NCBI RefSeq assembly: GCF_000429645.1
Contig: NZ_AUCG01000004.1
Location: 33,795-97,794 of the forward strand
Reading direction: 5' to 3'
DNA: 64,000 bases
Source: Niveispirillum irakense DSM 11586
Lineage (GTDB): Bacteria; Pseudomonadota; Alphaproteobacteria; Azospirillales; Azospirillaceae
In this document: in pieces, positions 32,689 to 43,600 of the stretch
Numbering within the stretch: the first letter of the stretch is position 1
Layout of the letters: each line of letters starts with the position of its first letter
Made by a program: the position numbers and the translations under genes
Notes under the pieces: model-generated
The model's input: only the letters and a program-made list of their open reading frames with translations
Database searches by the model: none
What the model was told of the DNA's origin: nothing

Positions 32689-35600
32689 TCATGGATGGGT
32701 GACAACATCGAGATCAAACTCGCTGCTGACAGGGCTTTGGCCGGCGGCGCTGGCCGTCAGGACCAGGATTGTCGGGGTGCTCGGCGCGATGATGGTGGTG
32801 GTTCCGCTCTGCTTGGCCGCGTCGAACGGTATCGGTGCTCCCGGTTGGCCGAGCCCGACCGCGAGTGTCAAGGCTTGGGCGTTCCGCGTCCGGTAGGTGA
32901 CGGTGACCGTCTCCCCCGGCGCCGGTCGTTTCGGTGTTGCCGACAGGAACGTGACTTGAAGATCTGAATCCGGGCCGAGATGGGCCGTCAGCGGTTTGCC
33001 GCCGGTCCCCGGACCGCAGAGGGTCAACGTCCACTTACCCTCGGTCATCGTGACGACCGGCCATCCGGGAGCGGCATTGGCGACCCGCCAACTGACGGAG
33101 CTATTGGTGTCGTCGGTGTAGCGGAACCAGCGGATCCGAGCCGGGTTGAAGGAAAGGGTCGCGGTATGAACCTTCGGCCCCTTGCTGCCATCCGCCTGGA
33201 GCGTATAGGTCACCGTCTCGTCGTAAGCGGTTAATTCTTTGCCGGGAATCACGCTCCTGGTGCCGGTGGGGCCGACTTTGACGAAGCCGCTCGGGGATGC
33301 CAGAAGCAGCGGCGGGACCGCATGATCGCTCGACCAGGACAGCGTCACCGGGCTATCCGTGTCGATAGGGCCGCTGGGAACGGCTTTCAGCGTGGCGGAG
33401 ACCTGCCCGACATAGGCCACCGTAGACGCTTCCACACTTTGGCGGTCATCGGTGTAGAGTTGCAGCAGGTAGGTGGTCATGGGCTCGTCCACCTGCACGG
33501 TCACTTGGTCGCTGCCGCTTTCGGTCACGGGCCGCTTGCCCACATAGGGCGTGATGACGACGTAACTGCCGCCGGTCACGGTCCAGCTCAGCGTTGTGGT
33601 TTCCTTCTGCGTCACGACGAGGGGATCGGCGCTGAAGGCTTTTATCGCCAATCGGGGAGCGGTCTTGACGATGGTCGGGTTGGCGGTTCCGCCGGAGAAC
33701 TCCTCGGTCACGGTGAAGACCGCGACGCCGGTCTGCTTGCCGACCGTCAAATTCTGGAACTCAAAGCCGATGGAGGCCTTGGCCTTCAGCGCTGGACCAA
33801 TCAGCTTCACAATGGGCGGGGTGGTGTTGAAGTTGGGCACTGCGCGCCAACTCGGGTCGGTCGATTCAATGGTGAGGCCGGTCAGCGACGTGGTGATGCA
33901 GTCGTCCGACGGACCGACGGGAATGGAGATGTAGATCGTCTGGTCGGCGGCTTCCAACGAGGCTGGAGCATCGGTTGGGTCTGGATTTGTGACATAGAGG
34001 ATCGGGGCAGTGGTTTCGCCCGCAATCAGCGTGCCGGGGGTGAACGCATAGGTGTAGAGCGCTTTGGTGGCGGGCTCGATCGCCGGGGGGATGATGGCCT
34101 GGGACATGGCAATGGGCCTTTCGAGGAAATTCATGCGGGCGAGCGGCGGAACCGGGTCCATGGGAGGCCTGCCCGTGGGATCCGTCGTGTCGTCCGGCGC
34201 GGTGGGGACGAGGCCGAGCCAACCTTCGCGAATCTCCGGAGATCTGGTCGGCAGCAGCGCCTCGGGCTGGTTGCCTTTCACGTCGGTGACGGTTTCCCAC
34301 ACGGTGACACCGGTGCGGGCGATCCAGCTCCAGTTGCCGGAGACGGCGGCGGGTAGTGGCATCCGCACCCGCTGCGGATCGAGCAGCACAGGGCCGAGGC
34401 GGAAGGTGGCCCGGAGCCGGTCCATCATCGACACCGATCCTGGGGGCAGTGGCAGTGTGACCACCGGCGTGATACCGGCAATTGCGGTCAGCAGATTGCG
34501 CGGGTCCATCAGCACTGTCAGCCGGCGACGCGGACCATTCAGCACTAGCGGCACCGACGGGTCGGGATTGAGATAGCCTGATCCGGCAGTCGGGGCATCG
34601 GGGGCCAGCAGGGTCGTCAGCCGGGCCAGCGCCTCGCCGAGATTAGCGCGCGGATCGCCGGTGGATGACGCCACCGCCCGGCGCACCGTCCCGAAGGCGC
34701 TGTTGAATCCGCGTAGCGGGTTGAGCCTGCCGTAGTCGTCATCGAGGCAATAGCCGAGCACCCCGTTGCCGGACAGCGCGATGTCGCCGACATGGGTGGT
34801 GAACGGCACGGCGGTGATGCCGCCGTCATTGCGCTTACCGGTGTCGGCCCAAGACTGGTTCCAGGCCGGATCGCCTGACAGCGTCAACCCAATGTCGGCC
34901 CGAACCACCGCCACCGGGTGGCCGATCAGGACGGCCAGACCGTTTCCCGCCAGCGGCGCCGTTGCCGCCGTGGTCCACAGCGTCACATCGATGACGTCCA
35001 GCAACTCCTGCAACGCTTCGTCGCCGGATGTCGTCTCCTGCGCCAGCAGTCCCTGGACGAACCCCAACAGATGCGCATTGTCGATCTGCGGCGGCGCCCC
35101 CAGGGGAAGGGTCAGGCCCGGCGCCGGATCCCAGCGCAGGCCACGACCGTCGTCGGTCTCTACCGACAGGATGTCGCCCAGCGCCGTGCCGTCTGCGTCG
35201 AACAGCTTGACACTGTTGTCCAAATGATTGGGCAGCAGCCAGCCGCACACCGGGTTGGTGCGGTCGGAAGCGTTGGAGGGGGTCGAATCATCCTCCGCGT
35301 CGAGGAGGCGAAGGTCCAGCCGCACCGACTGCTGGATGCGTGGCGCCAGCTGAATCAAGCGACGGTTGTCGGCATCGCCGCGGTTGGGGGTGACCACGCT
35401 CTTGGCGCGGATCGGCAGAACGCTCTCGCCTTCGTTGGAGGCGCGAAGGATCTGTCCGAAGGCATCCACAACCCACAGCCTGTCGATGATGAGATGGCCT
35501 GCGCGCAAGGGGTGGAAGCCGGGGGCGCTACCCGGACTACCGTTGCCCGGCAGGCAGACCGTTGCCGGTGCCCGATCGATCCAGTCCTGTATCTCGGGAT

Positions 35601-38028
35601 CGGCACTGGTGAGCCGGGTCATCTGCTCCCGGCGCATCAGCATGTGAGCGCCGAAGCCGCTCATCGCGTTGGTGACGATGTCGCAGCGGGCAATGTCTGC
35701 CGCCGCCGCCTTCAGAAGGGCCTGCTGGTACTGCGGCAATTCGGCGGTGTCCGGGTTGGTCGTGATGAGATCGTTCAGCTTCTCACCCAGCCCGGCGGCG
35801 ATCCGGGTACCCAGCACGGACCGGCCGGAGAGGGTTTCGACCGGCTGGCCGATGGAGCTGCCGGTCCAGTCGTAGTCGAACCCGTCCAGCGTCCAGCCGT
35901 CCAGCATCGTTGCGGCGGTGGAGCCGGTCGGATGCCACGTCGCCTGCCAGTCGATGAAGAGGGGGGTCCAGGGGGGAGACCAGAGCATTACCGACCGCTT
36001 GAGCGGCACCACCCCCTGGAACCCGACGGCGGCGCCGATCGCCTCTTCGGTGTAGCCGGTCTGCGGCGTGGCATTCCAGGGCGCCGTCTGCTGGGCGGCG
36101 ATCGTCGCCGCCAGCGCATTGAGCTGGGCCGGAGAGGGAGAGACGCCGGCCTTCCCAAAGGCCATCGCGGCGAAGAGCCGGGCGTTGGCGGTGTCGAACA
36201 GCATAGCTTCGACGAGGAAATCGGTCATCTCCTTGGGCACGCCGGAGCCGGCGGTGGGCAGGGCGATCCGGCTGGCGATGTCTGTCGCGGTGATGGTCTG
36301 GGCGGTGCCACCAACCGGTTCGATCACCGTCAGGGCCGAGACCGTCTGTCCGGTGAAGCGGCAGAACAGGGTTTCGTCGGGGCCGCCATCGGCTCCCGGT
36401 GCCTCCAGCCGCGTGTCCGTCTGGGCGCCAGCGATCATCACCGTTGGCGTGCCGGCGCTGTGGAAATGTGGTTGATCGTTCCGGGACAGAACGAAGGAGA
36501 TGCCGAGCAGGGCTTCGAGCGCCGCCCGCCCGGCTTCGACCGCGGCCTCCTGCGTCGCACGTTGTGCGGTCAATGTTTGAAGCGCCGCCTTGGTCGCGGC
36601 AATCGCCGCTTCGGTGGTCTGGTATTCCGCCCGACCGGGGAGGGCCTTGGTCAGCTTGTAGACCAGCGCAAACAACTCGTTGGCATTGCTGGCAATCAGC
36701 CGATCGGTCTGGTCGAGCGCTGACTGGCTGGCGTTCAGCGCGGTCAATGCCTGCGTTTGCTCCACCGAGAGATCGACCGTCTGGAAGGTCCGGCCACGGT
36801 CGGTCGTGGAGTTCTCCGGCAACGCTACCAGCCACACGGCACCGCCGGCGGACTTGGCAAAGCGGGCTTCCAGAAGCCCGGCGGCGAACGCCGATGGATC
36901 CTGGAGATAATCAAACAGCCGGTCCTGCTGCATCGCGAGGATCAGATCCTCCAGGTCCGGCTGCTTCAGCGTTGCCGCCATCCAGGCGGCGATCGCCTCG
37001 ACGGCGGTCGAGCCGACTGCCACCGACAGCGGATTTTGCCCGTCAAGGATCGGCGCCCGCGGATAGCTGGTGCCCGGCCCCGACCATGTCAGTCCGAACA
37101 GCATGCCGTGGCACAGCGATTGGCTGGCGAACCGGGCCTGTGCCGGCTCAATCGCCGGACCGCCGGTCATCGGGTTGTCCTCCTGCCATGCCTGCCACGC
37201 CGCTTCGGCCTCCGCCAGCCCTGGCCGCCCATGCACGTCGAACCCGAGGGCGGTCATGATCCGCTCCCAGCCCTCCTCGCTGGTGAATCCACGCGGTTCG
37301 TCGACGTTGACGCCAAGCAGCGGATCGAAGCCGGCGGGGCGGTACCAGCCAAGGGCGGTGTAGCTGATGGTAGCCGAGGACAAGTCGGCGAGCCCGTCGT
37401 GGAAGTACAGCACGTTGCGCGTGTTGTCGGTGGTTGCGATCCAGCCGACGCTGCCCGGCCCCATGGATCGCAGGATCGGCGTAGCCGGGCCGTCAGGATC
37501 GGTCCAGTCGGCCAATGACCATGCCTTGCCGATCCACCGGGTGCCGCCCGGCTGATCCGGATCCGGGTAGCTGTTTGCTCCCTCACCGATGGCACCGAGG
37601 AAATCGCTTTGCAGTATCCAGGCGGTGAGAACCGGGGCAGTGCCGGGTGCCACGACGGCTGAGCGGACGATCAGCCAGCGGTTCGGCAGTGCGGGGAAGG
37701 TGACCGAGCCGTCGGCCTCCTGCCGACCGCTGCGCAGGCCGTGGGGCAGTGTGATCTGGAGATGAGCGCCGGTCGCTGGCCTGTTGCTGGCGGTGCGCAG
37801 CTGAAACGGTTGCGGCTCCGGATCGATCCCGTCCGGCACATTGCGGTAGTCGATGGCGAGGTCGGCCCAGCTTCCGGTCTGGTTCAGCGTGCCGATCAGC
37901 AGGCACTCCACATGGATCGGCACAAAAAGGCAGGGGCCGGGCCACAGCGGTTCGGTGGCCGGGGTCGCGGCGGGTGGCGTGACGGCGGCCGGGTCGGCCG
38001 CATCGGCGGGGTTCTGCAAGACGATCAT
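32689..38028 (-). CDS. giant protein, 1779 aa, with C-terminal Ig-like modules
   Basis: Not recognised as a whole. No signal peptide or membrane helix is visible. The N-terminal 600 residues are mixed alpha/beta and contain a heptad-rich coiled stretch (about 430-515). The C-terminal part from about residue 1460 has Ig-like repeats of the type SADPLVVTQKETTTLSWTVTG, then PIDTDSPVTLSWSSDHAV and GKWTLTLCGPGTGG, as in surface or scaffold proteins. It is the last gene of the six-gene operon, 18 bases after the 332-aa gene. Large size, Ig-like repeats and partners suggest a structural or binding role. This is inference. Confidence 0.85.
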   Translation of the reverse strand: MIVLQNPADAADPAAVTPPAATPATEPLWPGPCLFVPIHVECLLIGTLNQTGSWADLAIDYRNVPDGIDPEPQPFQLRTASNRPATGAHLQITLPHGLRSGRQEADGSVTFPALPNRWLIVRSAVVAPGTAPVLTAWILQSDFLGAIGEGANSYPDPDQPGGTRWIGKAWSLADWTDPDGPATPILRSMGPGSVGWIATTDNTRNVLYFHDGLADLSSATISYTALGWYRPAGFDPLLGVNVDEPRGFTSEEGWERIMTALGFDVHGRPGLAEAEAAWQAWQEDNPMTGGPAIEPAQARFASQSLCHGMLFGLTWSGPGTSYPRAPILDGQNPLSVAVGSTAVEAIAAWMAATLKQPDLEDLILAMQQDRLFDYLQDPSAFAAGLLEARFAKSAGGAVWLVALPENSTTDRGRTFQTVDLSVEQTQALTALNASQSALDQTDRLIASNANELFALVYKLTKALPGRAEYQTTEAAIAATKAALQTLTAQRATQEAAVEAGRAALEALLGISFVLSRNDQPHFHSAGTPTVMIAGAQTDTRLEAPGADGGPDETLFCRFTGQTVSALTVIEPVGGTAQTITATDIASRIALPTAGSGVPKEMTDFLVEAMLFDTANARLFAAMAFGKAGVSPSPAQLNALAATIAAQQTAPWNATPQTGYTEEAIGAAVGFQGVVPLKRSVMLWSPPWTPLFIDWQATWHPTGSTAATMLDGWTLDGFDYDWTGSSIGQPVETLSGRSVLGTRIAAGLGEKLNDLITTNPDTAELPQYQQALLKAAAADIARCDIVTNAMSGFGAHMLMRREQMTRLTSADPEIQDWIDRAPATVCLPGNGSPGSAPGFHPLRAGHLIIDRLWVVDAFGQILRASNEGESVLPIRAKSVVTPNRGDADNRRLIQLAPRIQQSVRLDLRLLDAEDDSTPSNASDRTNPVCGWLLPNHLDNSVKLFDADGTALGDILSVETDDGRGLRWDPAPGLTLPLGAPPQIDNAHLLGFVQGLLAQETTSGDEALQELLDVIDVTLWTTAATAPLAGNGLAVLIGHPVAVVRADIGLTLSGDPAWNQSWADTGKRNDGGITAVPFTTHVGDIALSGNGVLGYCLDDDYGRLNPLRGFNSAFGTVRRAVASSTGDPRANLGEALARLTTLLAPDAPTAGSGYLNPDPSVPLVLNGPRRRLTVLMDPRNLLTAIAGITPVVTLPLPPGSVSMMDRLRATFRLGPVLLDPQRVRMPLPAAVSGNWSWIARTGVTVWETVTDVKGNQPEALLPTRSPEIREGWLGLVPTAPDDTTDPTGRPPMDPVPPLARMNFLERPIAMSQAIIPPAIEPATKALYTYAFTPGTLIAGETTAPILYVTNPDPTDAPASLEAADQTIYISIPVGPSDDCITTSLTGLTIESTDPSWRAVPNFNTTPPIVKLIGPALKAKASIGFEFQNLTVGKQTGVAVFTVTEEFSGGTANPTIVKTAPRLAIKAFSADPLVVTQKETTTLSWTVTGGSYVVITPYVGKRPVTESGSDQVTVQVDEPMTTYLLQLYTDDRQSVEASTVAYVGQVSATLKAVPSGPIDTDSPVTLSWSSDHAVPPLLLASPSGFVKVGPTGTRSVIPGKELTAYDETVTYTLQADGSKGPKVHTATLSFNPARIRWFRYTDDTNSSVSWRVANAAPGWPVVTMTEGKWTLTLCGPGTGGKPLTAHLGPDSDLQVTFLSATPKRPAPGETVTVTYRTRNAQALTLAVGLGQPGAPIPFDAAKQSGTTTIIAPSTPTILVLTASAAGQSPVSSEFDLDVVTHP

Positions 38029-38046
38029 GGCCAGTCGCTCCAGGGC

Positions 38047-39045
38047 TCAGACGGCACCGCCGACCGGGTCGGTCGCGTTCCATTGGAAGCTCTGCATCCC
38101 GGCGGCGCGAACCATCTGCACCGCGAACTCCGCTGCGGTGAAGGTTCCGGCCTGGTCAAGCGCGCCCAGCCTCCGCATCGCGTCATGCAGCGACGCCGCC
38201 GATGCGGCGACGTCCAGCACCCCCGGTCTGGAGGTTCCGCCGCGTAGGGCAATCGGCGCCTCTTGGTCCGGAATCTGAGTACCGGGCTCATGGTCGCCAT
38301 GGCCGAGGCCGCGCAGGAAGCTCATCCAGCCGGTGGGGCTGCTGGCGGACGGGCGGAGACCGAAATGCAGCCCTTCGGGCGGCTGGAGCATCCGAACCGT
38401 CCGCGGCAGTCCGTCGAACAGGGCGATCATCACATCGGGCGACAGGCGTTCGAACCGCAGGAGCGGCAGCGGCCTCGCCGCTTCCGCGTCGGCATAGGCG
38501 GCGACCTCCATCCCCGGCCAGCCGGACACCACCGCAGAGCGCAGCAGCAGCCCGGTGATCGGCCCGCCGATTCCACCCCTCTCCGTCTCAGCCGGCGCCG
38601 TTTCGGCCCGGTCGCGCAGCGACGCACGGACCTCCGACGTCCGGTGGATCGCCGCCTCCACCAACGCTTCGAATGCCGCAAGGGTCTGGATCGTATCGGC
38701 ACTGCTGCTGAGGCCGACGCTGACCGCACCGTCGATCAGCCGGGATAGCCAGTTGGTGTCGACATAGAAGAAGCGGAGCGATTCCCGAGGCAGCATCCGG
38801 GCGTCGGGCACGATGTACTCGAACGGCAACCCATACAGCAGCGCCAGCCGCGACAGCCAGGTCACCACCGGCGCCGGCACGTCCGGTAGGGCGGCGGCGT
38901 CCATGGGGGTGGCCGGCGTGACGGTGCCCCGGTCGCCGGAGGGCGGTGCCAGCGCCAGCGCCGTCGCGGTGGCGAACAGCGTGTGCAGGGTGGCTGTCCG
39001 GTTGATGGCCGCCCGATCGGCGGTTGCGCGATGCATGGCGGTCAC
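38047..39045 (-). CDS. unknown 332-aa protein of the giant operon
   Basis: Not recognised. A GTG start at 39045 overlaps the stop of the upstream gene (GTGA); an ATG at 39036 is possible. The sequence is soluble and helical, with LSRLALLYGLPFEYIVPDARMLPRESLRFFYVDTNWL as the most distinctive block and MEVAAYADAE later. FYVDTNWLSRLIDGAVSVG suggests a phage-like or capsid-type assembly protein but not strongly. It lies in tight coupling with both neighbours, so its product is probably required together with the giants. Confidence 0.82.
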   Translation of the reverse strand: MTAMHRATADRAAINRTATLHTLFATATALALAPPSGDRGTVTPATPMDAAALPDVPAPVVTWLSRLALLYGLPFEYIVPDARMLPRESLRFFYVDTNWLSRLIDGAVSVGLSSSADTIQTLAAFEALVEAAIHRTSEVRASLRDRAETAPAETERGGIGGPITGLLLRSAVVSGWPGMEVAAYADAEAARPLPLLRFERLSPDVMIALFDGLPRTVRMLQPPEGLHFGLRPSASSPTGWMSFLRGLGHGDHEPGTQIPDQEAPIALRGGTSRPGVLDVAASAASLHDAMRRLGALDQAGTFTAAEFAVQMVRAAGMQSFQWNATDPVGGAV

Positions 39046-40667
39046 TCCGTGATGTCGGCCAGGCCGAAGATGTGGTCGAGCAGTGTTTCCAGCGGGTCCT
39101 GGCCGACCATGGTGGCGATGCGGGTGATGGCACCGCCGACATTGGCGCCGTTGGCAGTGTCCGGTAGCCGGTCCTCCCGCCGGATCCGGCGGGGGATGGT
39201 GCCCGGCGGCACCTGCGCCCTGTCGGTGGCGGGAACCGATGGCGGATCGACGGCCAGCCCGGCGAACGCATCTGCTAGCGCGGTCGTCGCGGCGAGGCGC
39301 GAAAGCGCCAGCGTCCCGCTGCCCCGCGCCGTGCCTGCGGGACGGTTTCGGACCGCGCGGGCGGCGGGCGGCAGGGCGTTCATCAGCGCGTCAAGGTCGA
39401 CGTTCGCAGCAACTGCGGCGTGATGGGACTTGCGCCACTCGAACATCTGCCGTGCGAAGGTGGCGTCGGACAGGGCCAACAGTCGACCGATCTGCCAGGC
39501 GGCGGCCTGCGACACGTCGAACAGGGCGGTGGCCGGGTCGTAGCGGATCGCCTGATCGCTGAAGGCGAAAGGGCCGAGTCCGTCCGGCGTGGTCGGCACG
39601 GCACTCGCCGGCCCCCGATACCAGGCGGTGGTTCGCTCACCCACCCGCATCCGGTAGGTGAGCGGGACATACCCCATGTCGAGGCCCATCGCCGCAACGG
39701 CGACCGGGTCGCTGTGGTCTCCGGGCGAGATGGCGATCGGGCCATGCGGCAACCGTAGAAGGTCGATGCCGCCATTGTCGGGAAGGGCCTGCATGATCTC
39801 TATGAAATCGCCTTTTGCGGCGTCCGCCCGCACCTTCCACCAAGCCAGCGAGGCCAGCCGGATCGTTTTGTGGCGAGAAGGAATCGTTGCGCCGGCCAGA
39901 TGTTCCTGGTGCCCTTCCAGCGACACCAGGAACAGGTAATTAACTGTTCCCGCCCGGATCGTCCGGTTGCCGACCACGACCGAAAAGATGCCGTCTTCGG
40001 TCAAGCCCAGGATTTCCTTCCGGTCGGTGTTGACCTCGCGGACATGGGCGAGCCAGGGCAGATCCGCCAGGGCCGGCGCGACCGCCTGGAAGAGCGCCAC
40101 GTCAATGTCCAGCAGCAGAACCGGCTCCGCCCCGTCCGCCGCAGACACGCCGGTCAGGGCTGGTCCCAGCACCGTCGGGTCGCCAGGCCGCACCAGTTCG
40201 GCGACCGTGCCGGTGCGCACTGGCGGTGGGATGTTGGCCGCGCTGGCTCCCTTGTCGCCGCCTTCTAGGCCAAGCTCCTCGGCGGTCAGGCCGATAAGCC
40301 CGATCCACGGCGTCGACGGCCTGTCGGCCGCGGGTACGCTGCCATCTATCGTGCGCTCCCATGGCAGGGTGGGGCGGCGTAGCACCACGTTGGGTAGCGT
40401 GTTTTCCCAGGCGCCGGCCTGATCAGCTGGCGGCGTCACCATCTGGAGATCGTCGGGTGCCAGGGTAAAGCGCGTTCCCCGGATCTGAAATGGCATCGCG
40501 GCCTGGTAGGCTGGGTCCGTGTCACGCCCCTTGATGCCTCCCACCGTCTGGGTTGCCGACAGCCGGTAAGTGCCGGCCGGCAATGGCGGCAGGGACGCTT
40601 GATAGAACCGGATTTGTCCTGGTTGCAACGTCTCGCCGTCGGCGGCCAGCGCAATCGCGTTCGACAT
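39042..40667 (-). CDS. unknown 541-aa protein of the giant operon
   Basis: Not recognised. The start MSNAIALAAD at 40667 is chosen because an AGGAG lies ten bases upstream and it begins 14 bases after the giant gene's stop; a longer frame overlaps that gene. The N-terminal part is beta-rich (IRFYQASLPPLPAGTYRLSATQTV, like a carbohydrate-binding or Ig fold). The middle has VLLLDIDVALFQAVAPALADLPWLAHVREVN. The C-terminal half is helical and Ala-rich. No signal peptide. Confidence 0.82.
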   Translation of the reverse strand: MSNAIALAADGETLQPGQIRFYQASLPPLPAGTYRLSATQTVGGIKGRDTDPAYQAAMPFQIRGTRFTLAPDDLQMVTPPADQAGAWENTLPNVVLRRPTLPWERTIDGSVPAADRPSTPWIGLIGLTAEELGLEGGDKGASAANIPPPVRTGTVAELVRPGDPTVLGPALTGVSAADGAEPVLLLDIDVALFQAVAPALADLPWLAHVREVNTDRKEILGLTEDGIFSVVVGNRTIRAGTVNYLFLVSLEGHQEHLAGATIPSRHKTIRLASLAWWKVRADAAKGDFIEIMQALPDNGGIDLLRLPHGPIAISPGDHSDPVAVAAMGLDMGYVPLTYRMRVGERTTAWYRGPASAVPTTPDGLGPFAFSDQAIRYDPATALFDVSQAAAWQIGRLLALSDATFARQMFEWRKSHHAAVAANVDLDALMNALPPAARAVRNRPAGTARGSGTLALSRLAATTALADAFAGLAVDPPSVPATDRAQVPPGTIPRRIRREDRLPDTANGANVGGAITRIATMVGQDPLETLLDHIFGLADITE

Positions 40668-40681
40668 GTCCCGATGGTCTC

Positions 40682-43600
40682 CTATCTCCGTTCTGACGCT
40701 TCTGATTGCCGCGACAACCGAACGGTGACCGCCGGTGTCCGGTCGACGGGTATCCCGGACCGCCGACCGCGCGTCGGCAGCGGCGTTACCGCCCGGCCCA
40801 GCGTTGGCAGGCGGTGGTCGGCCCACCCCTCGGCCACCGCTTTGGGCGCCGTGGGAAAGCCGTAGACCCCTGCCAGACCCTCGACACCGCGGACCAGCAC
40901 CGCATGGCATTCACCAGCGGCGGCCGGGGCCAGGGCGGCGGCGTCGAACAGCAGGATGGTGCCGTCCACAGCGGTGAGCCGGCGGGTCGGCGTCGCCAGC
41001 CCGTCGTAGCAGACCGTCCAGGGCGATCCGGTGGCCGCCAGTTGGACTTCGGCTTCCGCGGCCCTGGGCTCAGCGTCCAGGGCCGCAAGCACCACGGCGA
41101 CGGTGCCCACTGGCCCCTCGAAGACCGTCTCCACCCAGCCTGGCGCGGTGGCATCGTCGCCGCTCTGAATCCTGTTGCTGCTGAGCAGGGTCGCGCCATC
41201 GACCGGCCCGCGCTTCACCTCGCCCTGGCGATGACGCATCAGCGACCGGGCCTGGGGCCGCACCGTGCATCCGCCGCCAAGCAGCGTGTAGGGACCGACC
41301 TGGAACAGGATCGACCGGAGGTTCCAGCCGGTGGCACCGCCGCCGAACGCGGGCCCGTCATCCTCCACCGGCGCCGCATGTCCGAGCAGGGCGATCCGTT
41401 GCGTCGCCTCTGGCAGCGTTCCGCCTTCTGCATCCGCTGACAGAAGACGACCGATCCGGTCGAAGGCGTAGATCCGGACCCTCGTGCCCGCAGGGCTGGG
41501 AGTGGCGATCTCCAGCCGGGGGGTGCCGGGTCCGCTGCCGGCGTCGAGCACTGCGACCACTCCCGGCCGCATGGGAAGCGACACCGCGCCATCCTCGTCG
41601 GCTGCTAAGGCGGTCGGCAACGGACCGCCGCTGGTAATCCGCTGCCCGCTGTCGCTCCAGCGGGCCGAAACGCGCGGGTGCGGCAGCAGAATGGAGCGGC
41701 TTTCGGCATCCCCGCCGTTTGGGGTGGACCGGCCCGACGCCCGTAACACCGGCGCCGGGCCGGGCAGGGCATAGGCCTGGGTGGTCCCCAGCAGGCTCGG
41801 CGACCGCACCGGCGCTGCCGCGATCGGTGGCAGCGCCACCGCCGACACCCTCCGACTGATGGGTGCCGGCCTTGCGGAGGTTGCGAGGTCGCCACCGAGC
41901 GCAGCCAAGCTTGGGGCCGCCCGGAACAGTCGGTCGGCGAAGCGGGCCAGCACCGCCAGATCCTGGTCGCGGATCACGGCCACCGCATGGTGTTCGAGCT
42001 GCTGCAGGATGGCCGCGCGCAGCGTGGCCGGGCCGTCCGCCATCACCGTCGCCATCAGCGTGGCAAACCGTCCGGTTTGCGGCAGCGCCGCCGGAACGAC
42101 GGGGCTCGGCGTGCGGGCGAAGGGCAGCGGCAGGGCTCTGGCCTGCTCGTGGCCGAAGGAGCCCAGCAGGTCCATCGGCTTCAGCGCATTCACCAGATGG
42201 TCGGAGCTGGCACCGAAGGACAAACCAAACACGGCGTCGGCGATGAAGCCGGCTGACGGTTTTCCTTTGGGGTCGAAGCTCTGCGGCGACCACATCGCCG
42301 CCGCCGCTCCGCCGCGCTCGGCCGTCACGGTGACGCCGGGGCGGTCGACCGGCACCGTGGACCAGACGCCACGGTCGTCCTCAACCTCCAGCGTGACCTG
42401 GATGGCGGTGGTGACATCCGGCAGATTCATGGGGCGGATGCCGAATTCCGGACTCGTGGCGGTGAAGTCGATGCCGGCCATGCCGATGGTTGACGCCGGG
42501 ATGGCCGAGCGGACGCCCAGCGTGAAGGGGGTCGGGCGGACTGCCGGCCCGAATTCGCTGCCATTGTCAAGCAGGCCGTCGGCGACCTGGAGCGTGACCA
42601 CCGCCTGTACGGCATCGTTTCCACCCGCCACGGTGTTGGCCGTCACGCCGGCGATCGGTTGGGGCAGCATGCGCTGCTGGAACTCCTCCCAGCTCAGCGG
42701 TCGAGTGGCGGAGTCCTTCCGGTCGGTGGCGCCGAACGGGATGGAGAAGGAGATGACATACCAGTCGATATCCACGCGCCCGGCGAAGGGCGGACCCCAC
42801 AACACCAGCCCGGCGCCGAGCTCGGCGGAAACCGTGATGCTGATCCCGAGGACTTCGAAACCGAAGGACACGCCCACCGTGACATGGACGTCCGCCATGA
42901 AATGGAACGGCTGCCAGGCGATCAGGAAGTCGGCCCCCGCGTTGAACCAGGCCTTGAGCGGGCCGCAGGTGAACATCGCCTTGAGCGAGGCGCCGGCCAT
43001 GATCATGGACGGGGTCAGCGCGAAGTAGGAGCCGCCGTTGATCCCCAAAGACGCGATTGAGGAGTCCAGGACCGGCCAGCGGAACCCCAGGCGCGGCACC
43101 TTCGGGTAGTGGGCCGGCGGCTGGAACGCCGGGTGGTAGCCGCCAAGGGTGACGACGAAGTCGCCGGAATGCGGGTTGTCGCCAAACCAGAACCGGAGGG
43201 CGAAACCGCCGGTCAACCTGCAGTCCCGCGCCAGCAAGAAGGACGAGGGGCTGAGCTGGGCGGTGACGGAGATCTCACCTTCAGCCAGCTTGAAGGACGC
43301 GACCAGCGACAGCTCTACATATGCCAGAGCCTCTGAGGGCGGAAGCTGCGGGGGCAGTGTGGCGGTGGCGACGCCGATCAGGTCGATCTCGGTGTCGCGA
43401 CCGAACTTCAACAACAGGAGCGCGAAGACGTCGAAGATTTCGAAGCTGGAGAACCGCAGGCCGGCCGCTCCCCAATAGGTGCCGACGTCGGGGCGCACCA
43501 CCTGGGACAGCAGGCCCAGCGCCGAGGCCGGGGTCGGGTCGGCGCCGAAGACGGCGGATGACCGGGCGCCCTGGACGAGCGGGAAGGACAGGACGTCGGC

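Noticed and set aside
34918..36723. 601-aa plus-strand open frame inside the giant operon
   Set aside because: Lies wholly opposite the 1779-aa gene; the minus strand carries sensible domains and coupled starts.
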